Shown: in pieces, positions 31,071 to 42,124 of the stretch
Layout: every line of letters starts with the position of its first letter
How positions within the stretch are numbered: the first letter of the stretch is position 1
Assembly: GCA_011374975.1 (NCBI GenBank)
Contig: DRNU01000225.1
Coordinates: 1 to 64,000, forward strand
Source of the DNA: Gammaproteobacteria bacterium
GTDB lineage: Bacteria > Pseudomonadota > Gammaproteobacteria > DSM-19610
Length of the DNA stretch: 64,000 nucleotides
Reading direction: 5' to 3'
Position numbers and translations under genes: made by a program
Notes under the pieces: model-generated
Databases searched by the model: none
What the model saw: only the letters and a program-made list of their open reading frames with translations
Told to the model about the DNA's origin: nothing

Positions 31071-31793
31071 CTACAGGTTCAGGGTTTGCAGGTGGCGGTG
31101 TTGTTCGTCGACTGTCAGTACACTGCCCTTGTTGTACCAGTCGCCCAGTACGATGCGGGTGCATGTCTGTGTGCCGTTGCTGAAGCTGTGTTCGCCCGGG
31201 CGGTGGGTGTGGCCGTGGATCAGTAACGTCACGTCCTGTTCCGCCATTACGCGGCGTACTGCGTCCTGGTTGACATCCATGATGTATTCATCCTTGCCCT
31301 GTTTCGACAGGGCGCTGAGTTCGCGTGCCTGTTCGGCCATTTCCATGCGCTGTGCCACCGGCAGGCTGCGTGCCTGTTGCTGCCAGTCGGGATCGCGCAC
31401 CTGTGCCCGCAGTCGCTGGTACTCTTTGTCGTCGGTGCACAGCGAGTCGCCGTGCATCAGCAGTGTGGCTGTGCCGTACAGGTCGATGCGGGTGGGGTCT
31501 GCGATGAGGGTGCAGCCGGTTTCGGCGGCGAACTGTTGTGCCAGCATGAAGTCGCGGTTGCCGTGCATGAGGTAGACCGGGGTGCCGGCGGTGTTGCAGG
31601 CCAGCAGTGCGGTTTTTACCGGCTGGTAGGCGGGTTCCGGGTGGTCGTCACCGACCCAGGTTTCGAACAGGTCACCGAGGATGTACAGGGCTTCTGCCTT
31701 GCCGTGCTGGCGGCCGAGGAAATCCAGGAAGGTGTCGATGCTGGCCGCACGCGAGGGATGCAGGTGCAGGTCCGAGATGAACAGGGTGGTCAA
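31071..31793 (-). CDS. lpxH: UDP-2,3-diacylglucosamine diphosphatase
   Basis: TTLFISDLHLHPSR..LYILGDLFETWVGDD..LMHGNRDFMLAQQF..HGHTHRPGEH. Confidence 0.96.
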   Translation of the reverse strand: MTTLFISDLHLHPSRAASIDTFLDFLGRQHGKAEALYILGDLFETWVGDDHPEPAYQPVKTALLACNTAGTPVYLMHGNRDFMLAQQFAAETGCTLIADPTRIDLYGTATLLMHGDSLCTDDKEYQRLRAQVRDPDWQQQARSLPVAQRMEMAEQARELSALSKQGKDEYIMDVNQDAVRRVMAEQDVTLLIHGHTHRPGEHSFSNGTQTCTRIVLGDWYNKGSVLTVDEQHRHLQTLNL

Positions 31794-31810
31794 GGTGAGG
31801 TAAACCCGGC

Positions 31811-31834
31811 CCCCTCCCCCGTGCGGGGGAGGGG
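31811..31834. repeat. Short perfect GC hairpin between lpxH and ppiB
   Basis: cccctccccc-gtgc-gggggagggg. Confidence 0.7.
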
Positions 31835-31843
31835 TGGGAGGTT

Positions 31844-32440
31844 TTACTCTTCGACGGTGACTTTCTCGATGATGACGTCTTCGTTCGGTACGTCGCCGTG
31901 GCCGCCGTGGTTGCCGGTCGAGACTTTCTCGATCGCCTCTACCACGTCCATGCCTTCGACCACTTTGCCGAACACGCAGTAACCCCAGCCCTGCGGCGTG
32001 GGTGACGAGTGGTTCAGGAAGTCATTGTTCTTGGTGTTGATGAAGAACTGGGCGGTGGCGGAATGCGGATCGGAGGTACGCGCCATGGCGATGGTGCCAA
32101 GGTCGTTTTTCAGGCCGTTGTCCGCCTCGTTCTTGATGTGGCCGCGGGTGGCTTTCTGCACCATGCCGGGCTCGAAACCACCGCCCTGGATCATGAAGCG
32201 CGGGATGACGCGGTGGAAGATGGTGCCGTCGTAGTGGCCTGACTTGGCGTATTCCACGAAGTTGGCTACGGTTTCAGGGGCTTTTTCGGCGTCCAGTTCA
32301 AGGACGATGGTGCCTTTATTGGTCTGCATGCGCACGGTCACGGTGGAATCTCCTTCTGTCGGGGTTGCTTTGGTTGCTCCGGCAGTGAAGGGCAGAACAC
32401 AGAACAACATTGTAAAAATGAATCGGTTGAAGATAGTCAT
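31844..32440 (-). CDS. Periplasmic cyclophilin-type peptidyl-prolyl isomerase
   Basis: Signal peptide; [43 protein letters not shown]. Confidence 0.93.
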   Translation of the reverse strand: MTIFNRFIFTMLFCVLPFTAGATKATPTEGDSTVTVRMQTNKGTIVLELDAEKAPETVANFVEYAKSGHYDGTIFHRVIPRFMIQGGGFEPGMVQKATRGHIKNEADNGLKNDLGTIAMARTSDPHSATAQFFINTKNNDFLNHSSPTPQGWGYCVFGKVVEGMDVVEAIEKVSTGNHGGHGDVPNEDVIIEKVTVEE

Positions 32441-32601
32441 GTGAATATCGGGCTCCTTTTCGCCAGCGCAGTATCATATACCCGACGCACCCGGTTTTTC
32501 CATCGCCACGGGCGTCTGCGCTACCCGGACGGACGATTTTTGCTAACATGTTCGGCTTTCCTGTGCCCGGCGCGGCCGGCGCGCCACTGGAGCGGAGATC
32601 C

Positions 32602-33996
32602 ATGCTGAAGCTGTTCAACAGTCTCACCCGCAAAAAAGAAGAATTTGTGCCGATCGAACCCGGCAAGGTGCGCATGTACGTGTGCGGCATGACCGTGTAC
32701 GACCTGTGTCACCTGGGCCATGCCCGGGTGCTGGTGGTGTTCGACGTGATTGTGCGGCACCTGCGCAGCCTGGGGTACGACGTGACCTATGTGCGCAACA
32801 TTACGGATGTTGACGACAAGATCATTGCCCGGGCGGTGCAGAACGGCGAGAACATTACCGAGCTGACGGAACGTTTCATTGCCGCCATGCATGAAGATGC
32901 CGATGCGCTGGGTGTGCTGCGCCCGGATTTCGAGCCCCGCGCCACCGAGTCGATGGACGATATCCTGGACATGATCGGGCGCCTGGTGGACAAGGGCTAC
33001 GCCTACCAGGCGGACAATGGCGACGTGTACTACGCGGTCAGCAAGTTCGAAGGCTACGGGCAGCTGTCCGGCAAGCGCATCGACGAGCTGCGTTCCGGTG
33101 CGCGGGTGGATATTGAACAGGCCAAGCACGACCCGCTGGATTTCGTGTTGTGGAAAGTCGCCAAACCCGGCGAACCCAGCTGGCCATCGCCCTGGGGTCC
33201 GGGGCGTCCCGGCTGGCATATCGAGTGCTCGGCAATGTCCACCGACTGCCTGGGCGCGCATTTCGATATTCATGGCGGCGGAATGGACCTGCAGTTCCCG
33301 CACCATGAAAACGAGATCGCCCAGTCCGAGGCCGCCACCGGCGAGCATTTTGTCAACTACTGGATCCACAACGGCTTCGTGCAGGTGGACGAGGAGAAGA
33401 TGTCCAAGTCACTGGGCAATTTCTTCACCGTGCGCGAAATCCTGCAGCGCTACCAGCCCGAGGAAATTCGCTACTTTATCCTCTCCAGTCACTACCGCAG
33501 CCCGCTGAACTACTCGGATGACAACCTGGACAAGGCGCGCGGTGCCCTGCAGCGCCTGTACACGGCGCTGCGCGATGCCGGTACATTACAGGCGGATGCC
33601 GGCCTGGACAGCGCTTACGAGGAACGTTTCCAGGCGGCGATGAACGATGATTTCAACACCCCCGAAGCGCTCGCGGTGCTGTTTGACCTGGCGCGGGCCC
33701 TGAACCGTGCGCGCGAGCAGGGCGATGCCGGCGTGGCCCGGCTGGCGAACACCCTGCATGTACTGGCCGGGCGGCTGGGTATCCTGCAGGCGGAGCCGGA
33801 GTCCTACCTGCGTGGTCCACAGGGTGCCGCCGAAACGGGGCCGGACGATGCGGAAATCGATGCGCTGGTGGCGCAACGCGAGCAGGCCCGGGAGAATCGT
33901 GACTGGGCCGAGTCGGACCGCATCCGCGACCAGCTGGCAGAACTCGGCATTGTGCTCGAGGACGGCGCCGGCGGAACCCGCTGGCGGCGGGAATAA
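32602..33996 (+). CDS. cysS: Cysteinyl-tRNA synthetase
   Basis: [37 protein letters not shown]. Confidence 0.98.
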   Translation: MLKLFNSLTRKKEEFVPIEPGKVRMYVCGMTVYDLCHLGHARVLVVFDVIVRHLRSLGYDVTYVRNITDVDDKIIARAVQNGENITELTERFIAAMHEDADALGVLRPDFEPRATESMDDILDMIGRLVDKGYAYQADNGDVYYAVSKFEGYGQLSGKRIDELRSGARVDIEQAKHDPLDFVLWKVAKPGEPSWPSPWGPGRPGWHIECSAMSTDCLGAHFDIHGGGMDLQFPHHENEIAQSEAATGEHFVNYWIHNGFVQVDEEKMSKSLGNFFTVREILQRYQPEEIRYFILSSHYRSPLNYSDDNLDKARGALQRLYTALRDAGTLQADAGLDSAYEERFQAAMNDDFNTPEALAVLFDLARALNRAREQGDAGVARLANTLHVLAGRLGILQAEPESYLRGPQGAAETGPDDAEIDALVAQREQARENRDWAESDRIRDQLAELGIVLEDGAGGTRWRRE

Positions 33997-34185
33997 CCGC
34001 AAAAAAATCAAGCAATTCCTGTAAAGAAACCGGCCAATCTGTCGATTGATCCTGTACCGGTAATGGAGTTGTCATGTTGTTCCCGAATCATCAGCCACGC
34101 GGGGCTGAAACGCGTGTAGTCCAGGGGCTGAAGCCAGGCCCGGGCCACGTGTCGACCTGCTTTTGCCACTGTTATTGAAGCCGCC

Positions 34186-36624
34186 ATGCCAGTCACGCAA
34201 GATCCCAGTCTCAGATCCATGAAAACCCTGCCGGTGCGCGTTACCGGCATTGTGTTCTGGGGGCTGCTGGTTATCGGCCTGATCGTGGTGCTGACCATGC
34301 TCAATGGCCGTGAGAACCAGATCCATCAACGCCACCAGGCGGCGGTGGACCGTTTCATGGCTGACATGTATCACCAGCTGGCCCTCAAGCCACTGACCGA
34401 ACCGGAACAGCTGGGCGAACTGGCGCGCCGGCTCACGGCCGGCTCGGGGTCGATTTCTTCCGTGGTGGTGGAGGCGGGTGGCCGCAGTATACGGCTCGGC
34501 GAGTACACGCCTGACATGGTGTCCTACACGCGGCCGGTGTTGCTGGGGGCCGGGGATCGCGCCGGGCAACAGGCGCTCGTGACGCTGTCCCTGCCGTCCA
34601 TAGAGCGTGAAGTCAGTGACGAGCGCAAGGCACTGCTGCTCGGCATGGGCGGGCTGTTCCTGATGTTCGGCCTGATACTGCAGCGTGTGCTCGACCGGGT
34701 GCTGACCCGGCCGTTCCAGCAGATGGTGGGTACCGCACGCGCATTTTCCTCCGGCGACGAGGCGGTGCGTTTCGACGAGCAACGCAACGATGAATTCGGT
34801 TACCTGGGGCGCTTCACCAATCAGGCACTGGATTACGCCACAGAACAGAAGAATGCCCTGCACAGCGCCCTGGAGCGGGCACAGAAATCCGAGAGCGAAC
34901 TTTTCGAGGAAAAAGAAAAGGCAGTGGTTACCCTGCATTCCATTGGCGATGCTGTGATCACCACTGACGAACACGGGCGCGTGGCCTATATGAACCCGGT
35001 GGCCGAGGAACTGCTGGGCTGGAGCCTGGAGGATATCCGCCAGAGTTCGCTGAGTAAGGTCATGCGGCTGATCGACGAGGACAGCGGCAAGCCCTTGCTC
35101 AACCCGGTGGACCTGTGCCTGGAAAGCAGGGAAAAGGTGATCGGGGAAGGGCACAAGTTGCTGGTGCGCCATGACGGACAGCAGGTGCCGATTGCCGATT
35201 CGGCGGCGCCGATACTGGACCAGATGGGCCACCTGATCGGTGTGGTCATGGTGTTTCATGATGTCGGCCATGCGCGCAAGCTGGCGCGCCAGTTATCCTA
35301 CCAGGCACGTCACGACCCCCTGACCGGCCTGTACAACCGGCGTGAGTTCGAGAACCAGCTGGCGGAGATGCTGGAAAGCGCCCGCAGCCAGGGACGGCAG
35401 CACGCGGTGTGTTATATCGACCTGGACCAGTTCAAGGTCGTCAATGATATCTGCGGCCACAGTGCCGGCGATGAATTGCTGCGGCAGCTGGCGGAGATCC
35501 TGCACACCCAGGTCCGCGAGGCCGACATCCTGGCACGTCTGGGCGGTGACGAGTTCGGCGTCCTGTTGACACATTGCAACGTGGAACAGGCGATACGCAT
35601 TGCGGAAAACATCCGCTCGGAGGTGCGGGATTTCCGCTTCCTGTACGAAGACCGCAGCTTCAAGGTCGGTGCCAGTATCGGCATCGTAGCCATTACCCGG
35701 GAGTCGCATTCCACGTCGGAACTGATGAGTGCCGCGGATATCGCTTGTTATGCCGCCAAGGACAGCGGGCGCAACCGTGTCCACCTGTACGAGCCCAGCG
35801 ACGGGGAAGTCACCGACCGGCGCGGTGAAATGAACTGGGTCTCAGTGATCCGCGACACCCTGGACCAGGGCCGTTTCTATTTCCTGTTCCAGCCCGTTAT
35901 CCCGCTGACCAGCAGGGCCGACCGCAGCCGTCCCAGTCACTACGAGCTGTTATTACGCATGCGTGACACCCTGGGTAACGAGATTCTGCCGATGGCGTTC
36001 ATTCCCGCTGCCGAACGTTACGGGCTGATGGCCGAGATCGACCGCTGGGTCGTAAGCTCCGCCATGCAGTTGTTCGAACAGCCTGAGCAGGTGCCGGCCG
36101 AGGGTATCTTCCTGATTAAACTGAGCGGTCAGTCGCTGTGCGACCAGGCTTTCGTTGATTTTGTGGAGCAGGCCATAGCGCGGGCGAAACTGCCGGCAAC
36201 CCGGCTCTGCTTTGAGATTTCCGAGGCCTCGGCAATCTCGCACCTGCGCTCGATCGGCGGCGCCATCCAGCAACTGCGCGGCCTGGGTTGTCGCTTCGGG
36301 CTGGATAATTTCGGCAGCGGCCTGAGTTCTTTCGGCTACCTGAAAAACATGCAGATCGATTACGTGAAAATCGATGGCAGTTTTGTCAGGGACATGGCCC
36401 ACGATGAAATGGACGCGGCCATGGTGCGCGCCATCAACGAGATCGGCCACGTCATGGGAGTGCAGACCATTGCCAAGTTCGTGGAGACCGAGGAAATCCT
36501 GGAGAGCCTGTACCAGCTCGGGGTCAACTTCGGCCAGGGGCACTGTATTGCTTCACCGCGCCCTGTCGAGGAGTTATTCCGGGCGACGGGCCACCAGCCC
36601 AGCCTTACCCTGATCCAGTCCTGA
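34186..36624 (+). CDS. Membrane PAS-GGDEF-EAL protein (diguanylate cyclase with degenerate EAL domain)
   Basis: N-term TMs; PAS; RLGGDEFGVLL with upstream READ I-site; EAL-like YELLLRM..LDNFGSGLSSFGYLKN..VKIDGSFV. Confidence 0.92.
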   Translation: MPVTQDPSLRSMKTLPVRVTGIVFWGLLVIGLIVVLTMLNGRENQIHQRHQAAVDRFMADMYHQLALKPLTEPEQLGELARRLTAGSGSISSVVVEAGGRSIRLGEYTPDMVSYTRPVLLGAGDRAGQQALVTLSLPSIEREVSDERKALLLGMGGLFLMFGLILQRVLDRVLTRPFQQMVGTARAFSSGDEAVRFDEQRNDEFGYLGRFTNQALDYATEQKNALHSALERAQKSESELFEEKEKAVVTLHSIGDAVITTDEHGRVAYMNPVAEELLGWSLEDIRQSSLSKVMRLIDEDSGKPLLNPVDLCLESREKVIGEGHKLLVRHDGQQVPIADSAAPILDQMGHLIGVVMVFHDVGHARKLARQLSYQARHDPLTGLYNRREFENQLAEMLESARSQGRQHAVCYIDLDQFKVVNDICGHSAGDELLRQLAEILHTQVREADILARLGGDEFGVLLTHCNVEQAIRIAENIRSEVRDFRFLYEDRSFKVGASIGIVAITRESHSTSELMSAADIACYAAKDSGRNRVHLYEPSDGEVTDRRGEMNWVSVIRDTLDQGRFYFLFQPVIPLTSRADRSRPSHYELLLRMRDTLGNEILPMAFIPAAERYGLMAEIDRWVVSSAMQLFEQPEQVPAEGIFLIKLSGQSLCDQAFVDFVEQAIARAKLPATRLCFEISEASAISHLRSIGGAIQQLRGLGCRFGLDNFGSGLSSFGYLKNMQIDYVKIDGSFVRDMAHDEMDAAMVRAINEIGHVMGVQTIAKFVETEEILESLYQLGVNFGQGHCIASPRPVEELFRATGHQPSLTLIQS

Positions 36625-36680
36625 TCCGAATGGAGCCTGAGTTTAAGCGCCGGCACACAGGTGCTCCTGTTCTTCCGGCG

Positions 36681-37535
36681 CTAGTCCCTGTGCAGTGTTT
36701 CTGCAGCGTACAGGGTGTTTTGCAGCAGGGTCGCCACGGTCATGGGGCCCACACCACCGGGCACCGGTGTGATCCAGCCGGCGCGTTCCTGCGCGGCGGC
36801 AAACACCACGTCGCCGATCAGCCCGTCATCGCTGCGGTGGATACCGACATCGATAACCGTCGCGCCCGGCCGCACCCATTCGCCGGGCACCAGCCCCGGC
36901 TTGCCCGCCGCGACCACCAGGATCTCGGCATTGCGCACATACGCCTCGAGATCACGGGTGAAGCGGTGGCAGACGCTCACGGTCGCACCGGCCAGCAGTA
37001 ATTCCAGCGCCATGGGGCGCCCGACGTGGTTGGAAGCGCCGACCACCACGGCGTCGCGCCCGTAGTAGACCTCGTCCGTGCTGTCCAGCAGGGTAATGAT
37101 GCCGCGCGGTGTGCAGGGGCGCAGTTGCGGGGCGCGCAGCGCCAGGCAACCCACGTTATAGGGGTGGAACCCGTCCACGTCCTTGTCCGGGTGAATACGT
37201 TCGATGACGGTGCCGGCATCGATAGCGTCCGGCAGCGGTAGCTGTACCAGGATGCCGTCGATCTCCGGGTCTTCATTCAGCGTATCGATGAGATCCAGCA
37301 GCGCCTGCTGCGAAGTCGTGTCCGGCAAGTCATAGGAACGCGACAGCAGGCCGGCTTCCTCGCACGCCATGCGCTTGTTGCGCACATAGATTTCGGAGGC
37401 CGGGTCCTGGCCCACCAGCACCACGGCCAGACCGGGGCGGCGCTTGCCCGCCTTGAGTCGCTGTTCGATCCCCAGCTTTACCTGCTGTCGAAGGTCTGCG
37501 GCAATGGCCTTGCCATCGATGATGCGGGCACTCAT
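36681..37535 (-). CDS. folD: Methylenetetrahydrofolate dehydrogenase/cyclohydrolase
   Basis: [65 protein letters not shown]. Confidence 0.97.
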   Translation of the reverse strand: MSARIIDGKAIAADLRQQVKLGIEQRLKAGKRRPGLAVVLVGQDPASEIYVRNKRMACEEAGLLSRSYDLPDTTSQQALLDLIDTLNEDPEIDGILVQLPLPDAIDAGTVIERIHPDKDVDGFHPYNVGCLALRAPQLRPCTPRGIITLLDSTDEVYYGRDAVVVGASNHVGRPMALELLLAGATVSVCHRFTRDLEAYVRNAEILVVAAGKPGLVPGEWVRPGATVIDVGIHRSDDGLIGDVVFAAAQERAGWITPVPGGVGPMTVATLLQNTLYAAETLHRD

Positions 37536-37703
37536 AGGGTCGCGGCTTCTTCTCGGGATGGACAGGGCCGGGATTTTCGCACGCGGGGTCGGGTCGGACA
37601 AGCGTGCGCGCCGGGATCTGATATACTTGCCTACCGGGTTATTGACGAGGGTTTGGTGGAAACGTATCATCGCCCGCCCGGTTGACCCTGAAAGCAGGGT
37701 TTT

Positions 37704-37780
37704 CGGGGTATAGCGCAGCCTGGTAGCGCGCCTGCTTTGGGAGCAGGATGTCGGGAGTTCGAATCTCTCTACCCCGACCA
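37704..37780 (+). tRNA. tRNA-Pro (TGG)
   Basis: cggggtatagcgcagcctggtagcgcgcctgctttgggagcagg...accccgacca; CCA encoded. Confidence 0.95.
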
Positions 37781-37794
37781 GATGGAAAAGTTCG

Positions 37795-37871
<77 letters not shown>

Positions 37872-37938
37872 TACAGTGGGAGAGTGTTGTGCCGCGGTAG
37901 TGGTTCCGTGTACGGAGGTAGTGCAGTAACAGTTTAAT

Positions 37939-38015
37939 GGCGGGCGTAGCTCAGTTGGTAGAGCCCCGGATTGTGATTCCGGTTGTCGTGGGTTCGAGCC
38001 CCATCGTTCGCCCCA
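37939..38015 (+). tRNA. tRNA-His (GTG)
   Basis: ggcgggcgtagctcagttggtagagccccggattgtgattccgg...cgttcgcccca; G-1 encoded. Confidence 0.95.
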
Positions 38016-38021
38016 GTTCGG

Positions 38022-38097
38022 GGGCCGTTAGCTCAGTTGGTAGAGCAGGAGACTCTTAATCTCTTGGTCGAAGGTTCGAGTCCTTCACGGCCCACCA
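38022..38097 (+). tRNA. tRNA-Lys (CTT)
   Basis: gggccgttagctcagttggtagagcaggagactcttaatctctt...acggcccacca. Confidence 0.95.
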
Positions 38098-38104
38098 TCT
38101 GTCA

Positions 38105-38134
38105 AACCCGCGCCCGGCGCGGGTTTTTTATTTC
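38105..38134 (+). terminator. Rho-independent terminator after tRNA cluster
   Basis: aacccgcgcccggcgcgggttttttattt. Confidence 0.85.
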
Positions 38135-38224
38135 CATTATCTATCCGGGGTTATGCTGGATTTTCCAAACCCGTATAATGGGTTGCCATCTTTGGAGCCC
38201 CGCCATAGGTTCTCGGGTTATATT

Positions 38225-38309
38225 GCGAAAGTGGCGGAATTGGTAGACGCGCCGGATTTAGGTTCCTGTGGGGTAACCCGTGAGAGTTCGAGTCTCTCCT
38301 TTCGCACCA
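38225..38309 (+). tRNA. tRNA-Leu (TAG)
   Basis: gcgaaagtggcggaattggtagacgcgccggatttaggttcctg...ctttcgcacca. Confidence 0.95.
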
Positions 38310-38400
38310 AAAATTATATTAATCAGGCGGTTATGCTTACCAAGAGCCTGTTTGTACTGTCACATTAACTAAATTTTGATATCAGGGTAGAGGAAACAAC

Positions 38401-39675
38401 ATGCAAGTCTCTGTAGAAACGACCAGCGGACTGGGGCGCCGTATGACGGTGCAGATACCGGCAGATCAGATCGATATGCAGGTGCAGGGCAAACTCCAGC
38501 AACTGGCGCGTTCGGTGCGCCTGGATGGTTTTCGTCCCGGCAAGGTGCCGATGAGTGTGGTGAAAAAGCGCTATGAGGCCCAGGTGCGGCAGGAAACCGC
38601 CGGCGAACTGATCGCCTCGACCTACCAGGATGCCTTGCAGCAGGAAAACCTGAAGCCCGCCGGTGACCCGAACATCGAGCAGACCAAAAACCAGCCGGGT
38701 ATGGAGCTGGAGTATGTCGCCACGTTCGAGGTTTACCCGGACATCGAGCCGCCTGAGATGGGTGATATCACCATCGAACGCATGGTGGCCGAAATTCAGG
38801 ACAGCGATATCGACAACATGATTGAACGGCTGCGCAAGCAGCGCATCACCTGGAGCAAGGTGGAGCGTGCTGCGGCCGAGGGTGACCGCCTGGAAATCGA
38901 TTTCGAGGGCACGGTCGACGGCCAGCCCTTCAGCGGCAACGCGGCGAAGAACGTGCCGCTGGAACTGGGTAGTGGCAGCATGATCCCGGGTTTCGAGGAA
39001 CAGCTGGCCGGAGTCAGTGCCGGTGAGGCGAAGACCATCGAGGTCACGTTCCCGGATGACTATGGTTCCAGTGAAGTGGCCGGCAAGACGGCAAAATTCG
39101 ACGTTACCGTACATTCTGTGTCCGAGGCCAGGTTGCCGGAAGTGGACGACGAGTTCGCGCGCGCCTTCGGTATCGGCGATGGCAGCCTCGACCAGCTGCG
39201 CGAAGAAATTCGCAGGAATATGGAGCGTGAACTGGAAGCGGCGGTCAAATCACGGGTCAAACAGCAGGTTTTCGATGCGCTGCTGGAGAAGGCGAATATC
39301 GATATACCGGCTTCACTGATTGACAGTGAAGTGGACGCATTGATCAAGAAAGACGAGAACGCTGCCGATGCAGGGGGCGACCGCGGCAAGTATGAAGAAG
39401 AGGCCCGGCGTCGTGTGTCGCTCGGCCTGCTGATCGCGGAGATCATTCAGCGCAACCAGCTGCAGGTCGACCCGGAACGGGTCCGGAAAACGGTTGAGAA
39501 CATTGCACAGTCCTACGAAAAGCCGGAAGAGGTCGTGCAGTGGTACTACAGCAACCAGGAGATGCTGTCGGGCGTACAAACCCTGATTATGGAAGACACG
39601 GTTGTTGAATGGGTTGCCGAACAGGCAAAATCCACTGAAAAATCAATGACTTTTGATGAGCTCATGCAGGCCTGA
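38401..39675 (+). CDS. tig: Trigger factor
   Basis: [45 protein letters not shown] domain; upstream of clpP. Confidence 0.97.
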   Translation: MQVSVETTSGLGRRMTVQIPADQIDMQVQGKLQQLARSVRLDGFRPGKVPMSVVKKRYEAQVRQETAGELIASTYQDALQQENLKPAGDPNIEQTKNQPGMELEYVATFEVYPDIEPPEMGDITIERMVAEIQDSDIDNMIERLRKQRITWSKVERAAAEGDRLEIDFEGTVDGQPFSGNAAKNVPLELGSGSMIPGFEEQLAGVSAGEAKTIEVTFPDDYGSSEVAGKTAKFDVTVHSVSEARLPEVDDEFARAFGIGDGSLDQLREEIRRNMERELEAAVKSRVKQQVFDALLEKANIDIPASLIDSEVDALIKKDENAADAGGDRGKYEEEARRRVSLGLLIAEIIQRNQLQVDPERVRKTVENIAQSYEKPEEVVQWYYSNQEMLSGVQTLIMEDTVVEWVAEQAKSTEKSMTFDELMQA

Positions 39676-39707
39676 CAGGCGCTTGCCACAGTAAAGGAAG
39701 GAATTAC

Positions 39708-40352
39708 ATGTCCGATAGCAACAGTACAGGCGGGGCAGGGAACGTCCAGGCGCTGAACCTGGTTCCCATGGTCATCGAGCAGACGGCGCGTGGCGAACGT
39801 TCCTACGATATTTATTCCCGCCTGCTCAAGGAGCGGGTGGTGTTCGTGGTGGGCCCGGTCGAGGACTACATGGCCAACGTGATCGTGGCCCAGTTGCTGT
39901 TCCTGGAATCGGAGAACCCGGACAAGGATATACACCTGTATATCAATTCTCCCGGCGGTTCGGTGACAGCGGGCCTCGCGATTTACGACACCATGCAGTT
40001 CATCAAGGCCGATGTCAGCACCATGTGTATCGGCCAGGCGGCCAGCATGGGCGCTGTGCTGCTGGCGGGTGGTGCGAAGGGCAAGCGTTTCTGTTTGCCG
40101 CACTCGCGCATGATGATTCACCAGCCGCTGGGCGGTTTCCAGGGGCAGGCGTCCGATATCGACATCCACGCCAAAGAGATCCTGCTGGTGCGTGAACGCC
40201 TGAACAAGATCCTGTCCCTGCATACCGGCCAGCCGATGGAGAAGATCCAGACGGACACCGACCGGGACAATTTCCTCGGTGCCGAGGATGCGAAAGAGTA
40301 CGGCCTGATCGACGAGATCATGGTGTCGAGAAAGGTTGCGGCGGAAGAATAG
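39708..40352 (+). CDS. clpP: ATP-dependent Clp protease proteolytic subunit
   Basis: [51 protein letters not shown]. Confidence 0.98.
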   Translation: MSDSNSTGGAGNVQALNLVPMVIEQTARGERSYDIYSRLLKERVVFVVGPVEDYMANVIVAQLLFLESENPDKDIHLYINSPGGSVTAGLAIYDTMQFIKADVSTMCIGQAASMGAVLLAGGAKGKRFCLPHSRMMIHQPLGGFQGQASDIDIHAKEILLVRERLNKILSLHTGQPMEKIQTDTDRDNFLGAEDAKEYGLIDEIMVSRKVAAEE

Positions 40353-40508
40353 GGTGGAAAAACCGTAGATTGCCACCGGGAACACTTGTCAGCCCGTGTA
40401 TTACGGTGTTGAATAGGAACCGGCCGTTCTGATAACAGTCTGAGTATTCAGGCGATCGCAGATCTGCCGTTGTTAGATGTAAGGAGTACCGCGAGTCGGG
40501 GACAGCAC

Positions 40509-41786
40509 ATGAGTAACGATCGAAACGGCAAGAGTGACGACGGAAAACTGCTTTATTGTTCTTTCTGCGGAAAGAGCCAGCATGAAGTGCGCAAGCTGAT
40601 TGCCGGTCCGTCGGTATTCATCTGTGACGAATGTGTCGAACTCTGCAATGACATTATCCGCGAGGAGATGCAGGAGAAGACCACCAGCGGCGGCAGCAAG
40701 CTGCCCCGGCCACAGGAAATCAACGAGGTGCTGGACGAGTACGTGATTGGCCAGCGTAGCGCCAAGAAAGTCCTCTCGGTTGCGGTATACAATCACTACA
40801 AGCGCCTGGAAGCCGGCCACAAGAAAGATGAAGTGGAGCTTTCCAAGAGCAACATTCTGCTGATCGGCCCGACCGGTTGCGGCAAGACCCTGCTGGCCGA
40901 AACGCTGGCGCGCCTGCTCAATGTGCCCTTTACCATTGCTGACGCCACCACACTGACCGAGGCCGGTTATGTGGGTGAAGACGTCGAGAACATTATCCAG
41001 AAACTGCTGCAGAAGTGCGACTACGATGTCGACAAGGCGCAGACCGGTATCGTCTACATCGACGAAATCGACAAGATCTCGCGCAAGTCCGATAACCCGT
41101 CCATCACGCGTGACGTGTCCGGTGAAGGTGTACAGCAGGCACTGCTGAAACTCATCGAGGGTACCGTGGCTTCGGTGCCGCCACAGGGCGGCCGCAAGCA
41201 CCCGCAGCAGGAATTCCTGCAGGTGGACACCTCCAATATCCTGTTTATCGTTGGCGGTGCGTTCGCGGGCCTGGAGAAAATCATCAAAGGTCGCTCCGAA
41301 AAGGGCGGCATCGGTTTCTCGGCCGAGGTCAAGACCAAGGACGAGGAAGTCAACGTCGGCGAAATCCTGTATGACGTGGAGCCCGAGGACCTGATCAAGT
41401 TCGGTCTGATCCCCGAGTTCGTCGGCCGCCTCCCCGTGGTGGCGACGCTGGAAGAGCTCGATGAGGAAGCCCTGGTACGGATTCTCACCGAACCGAAGAA
41501 TGCGCTGACCAAGCAGTATGCGAAACTGTTTGAGATGGAAGGTGCGGAAATCGAATTCCGCGATGAAGCGCTGAGCGCCATCGCCAAAAAGGCCATGGAG
41601 CGCAAGACGGGTGCCCGCGGCCTGCGCACCATCATGGAGCATGTGCTGCTGGATACCATGTACGAGATTCCCTCCCTGGAGAATGTCGAAAAAGTCGTGG
41701 TCGACGAGCGGGCGATTGCCGGTGAATCCGAGCCCTACCTGGTGTATGAGTCGGAACCGGAGCAGCGCGTCGCGTCCTCTGACTGA
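40509..41786 (+). CDS. clpX: ATP-dependent Clp protease ATP-binding subunit ClpX
   Basis: Zinc finger [38 protein letters not shown]. Confidence 0.98.
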   Translation: MSNDRNGKSDDGKLLYCSFCGKSQHEVRKLIAGPSVFICDECVELCNDIIREEMQEKTTSGGSKLPRPQEINEVLDEYVIGQRSAKKVLSVAVYNHYKRLEAGHKKDEVELSKSNILLIGPTGCGKTLLAETLARLLNVPFTIADATTLTEAGYVGEDVENIIQKLLQKCDYDVDKAQTGIVYIDEIDKISRKSDNPSITRDVSGEGVQQALLKLIEGTVASVPPQGGRKHPQQEFLQVDTSNILFIVGGAFAGLEKIIKGRSEKGGIGFSAEVKTKDEEVNVGEILYDVEPEDLIKFGLIPEFVGRLPVVATLEELDEEALVRILTEPKNALTKQYAKLFEMEGAEIEFRDEALSAIAKKAMERKTGARGLRTIMEHVLLDTMYEIPSLENVEKVVVDERAIAGESEPYLVYESEPEQRVASSD

Positions 41787-41852
41787 GCCGGTTCCTCCTT
41801 CCACTTGCGGGTGTGAATGACACGGTGCCCGAGCCCTGGAAATATATGTATT

Positions 41853-41994
41853 CCCGTCATTCCGGCGTATGCCGGACAAAAGCGCTGGCGCGTTGAACGC
41901 CCGGAGGGCAGCCCGGGAGGGCGAGCGTAGCGAGTAATCCATGAACCATGATCATACAGCCTGGATTCCGGCCTGCGCCGGAATGACAATGACG
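41853..41994. repeat. Intergenic composite repeat bounded by inverted CCGTCATTCCGGC/GCCGGAATGAC motifs (clpX-lon gap)
   Basis: cccgtcattccggcgtatgccgg ... ggattccggcctgcgccggaatgacaatgacg. Confidence 0.8.
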
Positions 41995-42045
41995 ATTGGC
42001 AGCTGGCGCAGTTCTTGCAATTTTTCAGGCAGGGATCAAAACCGT

Positions 42046-42075
42046 CATTGAAATGTCTTATGGTTGTCCCCATAT
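42046..42075 (+). promoter_or_regulatory. Candidate sigma-32 heat-shock promoter of lon
   Basis: cattgaaa-N14-ccccatat vs sigma-32 consensus CTTGAAA-N(11-16)-CCCCATNT; 50-65 nt upstream of lon start. Confidence 0.75.
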
Positions 42076-42124
42076 GAGCGATGGAGCTTTGTAATATACA
42101 GGTGCTCTCCGACCAGAACCGGAT

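Noticed and set aside
34072-35271. 399-aa minus-strand ORF opposite the GGDEF-EAL gene
   Set aside because: His/Gln-rich antisense translation of a clear coding gene.
40473-41942. 489-aa minus-strand ORF opposite clpX
   Set aside because: Antisense shadow of clpX plus repeat sequence.
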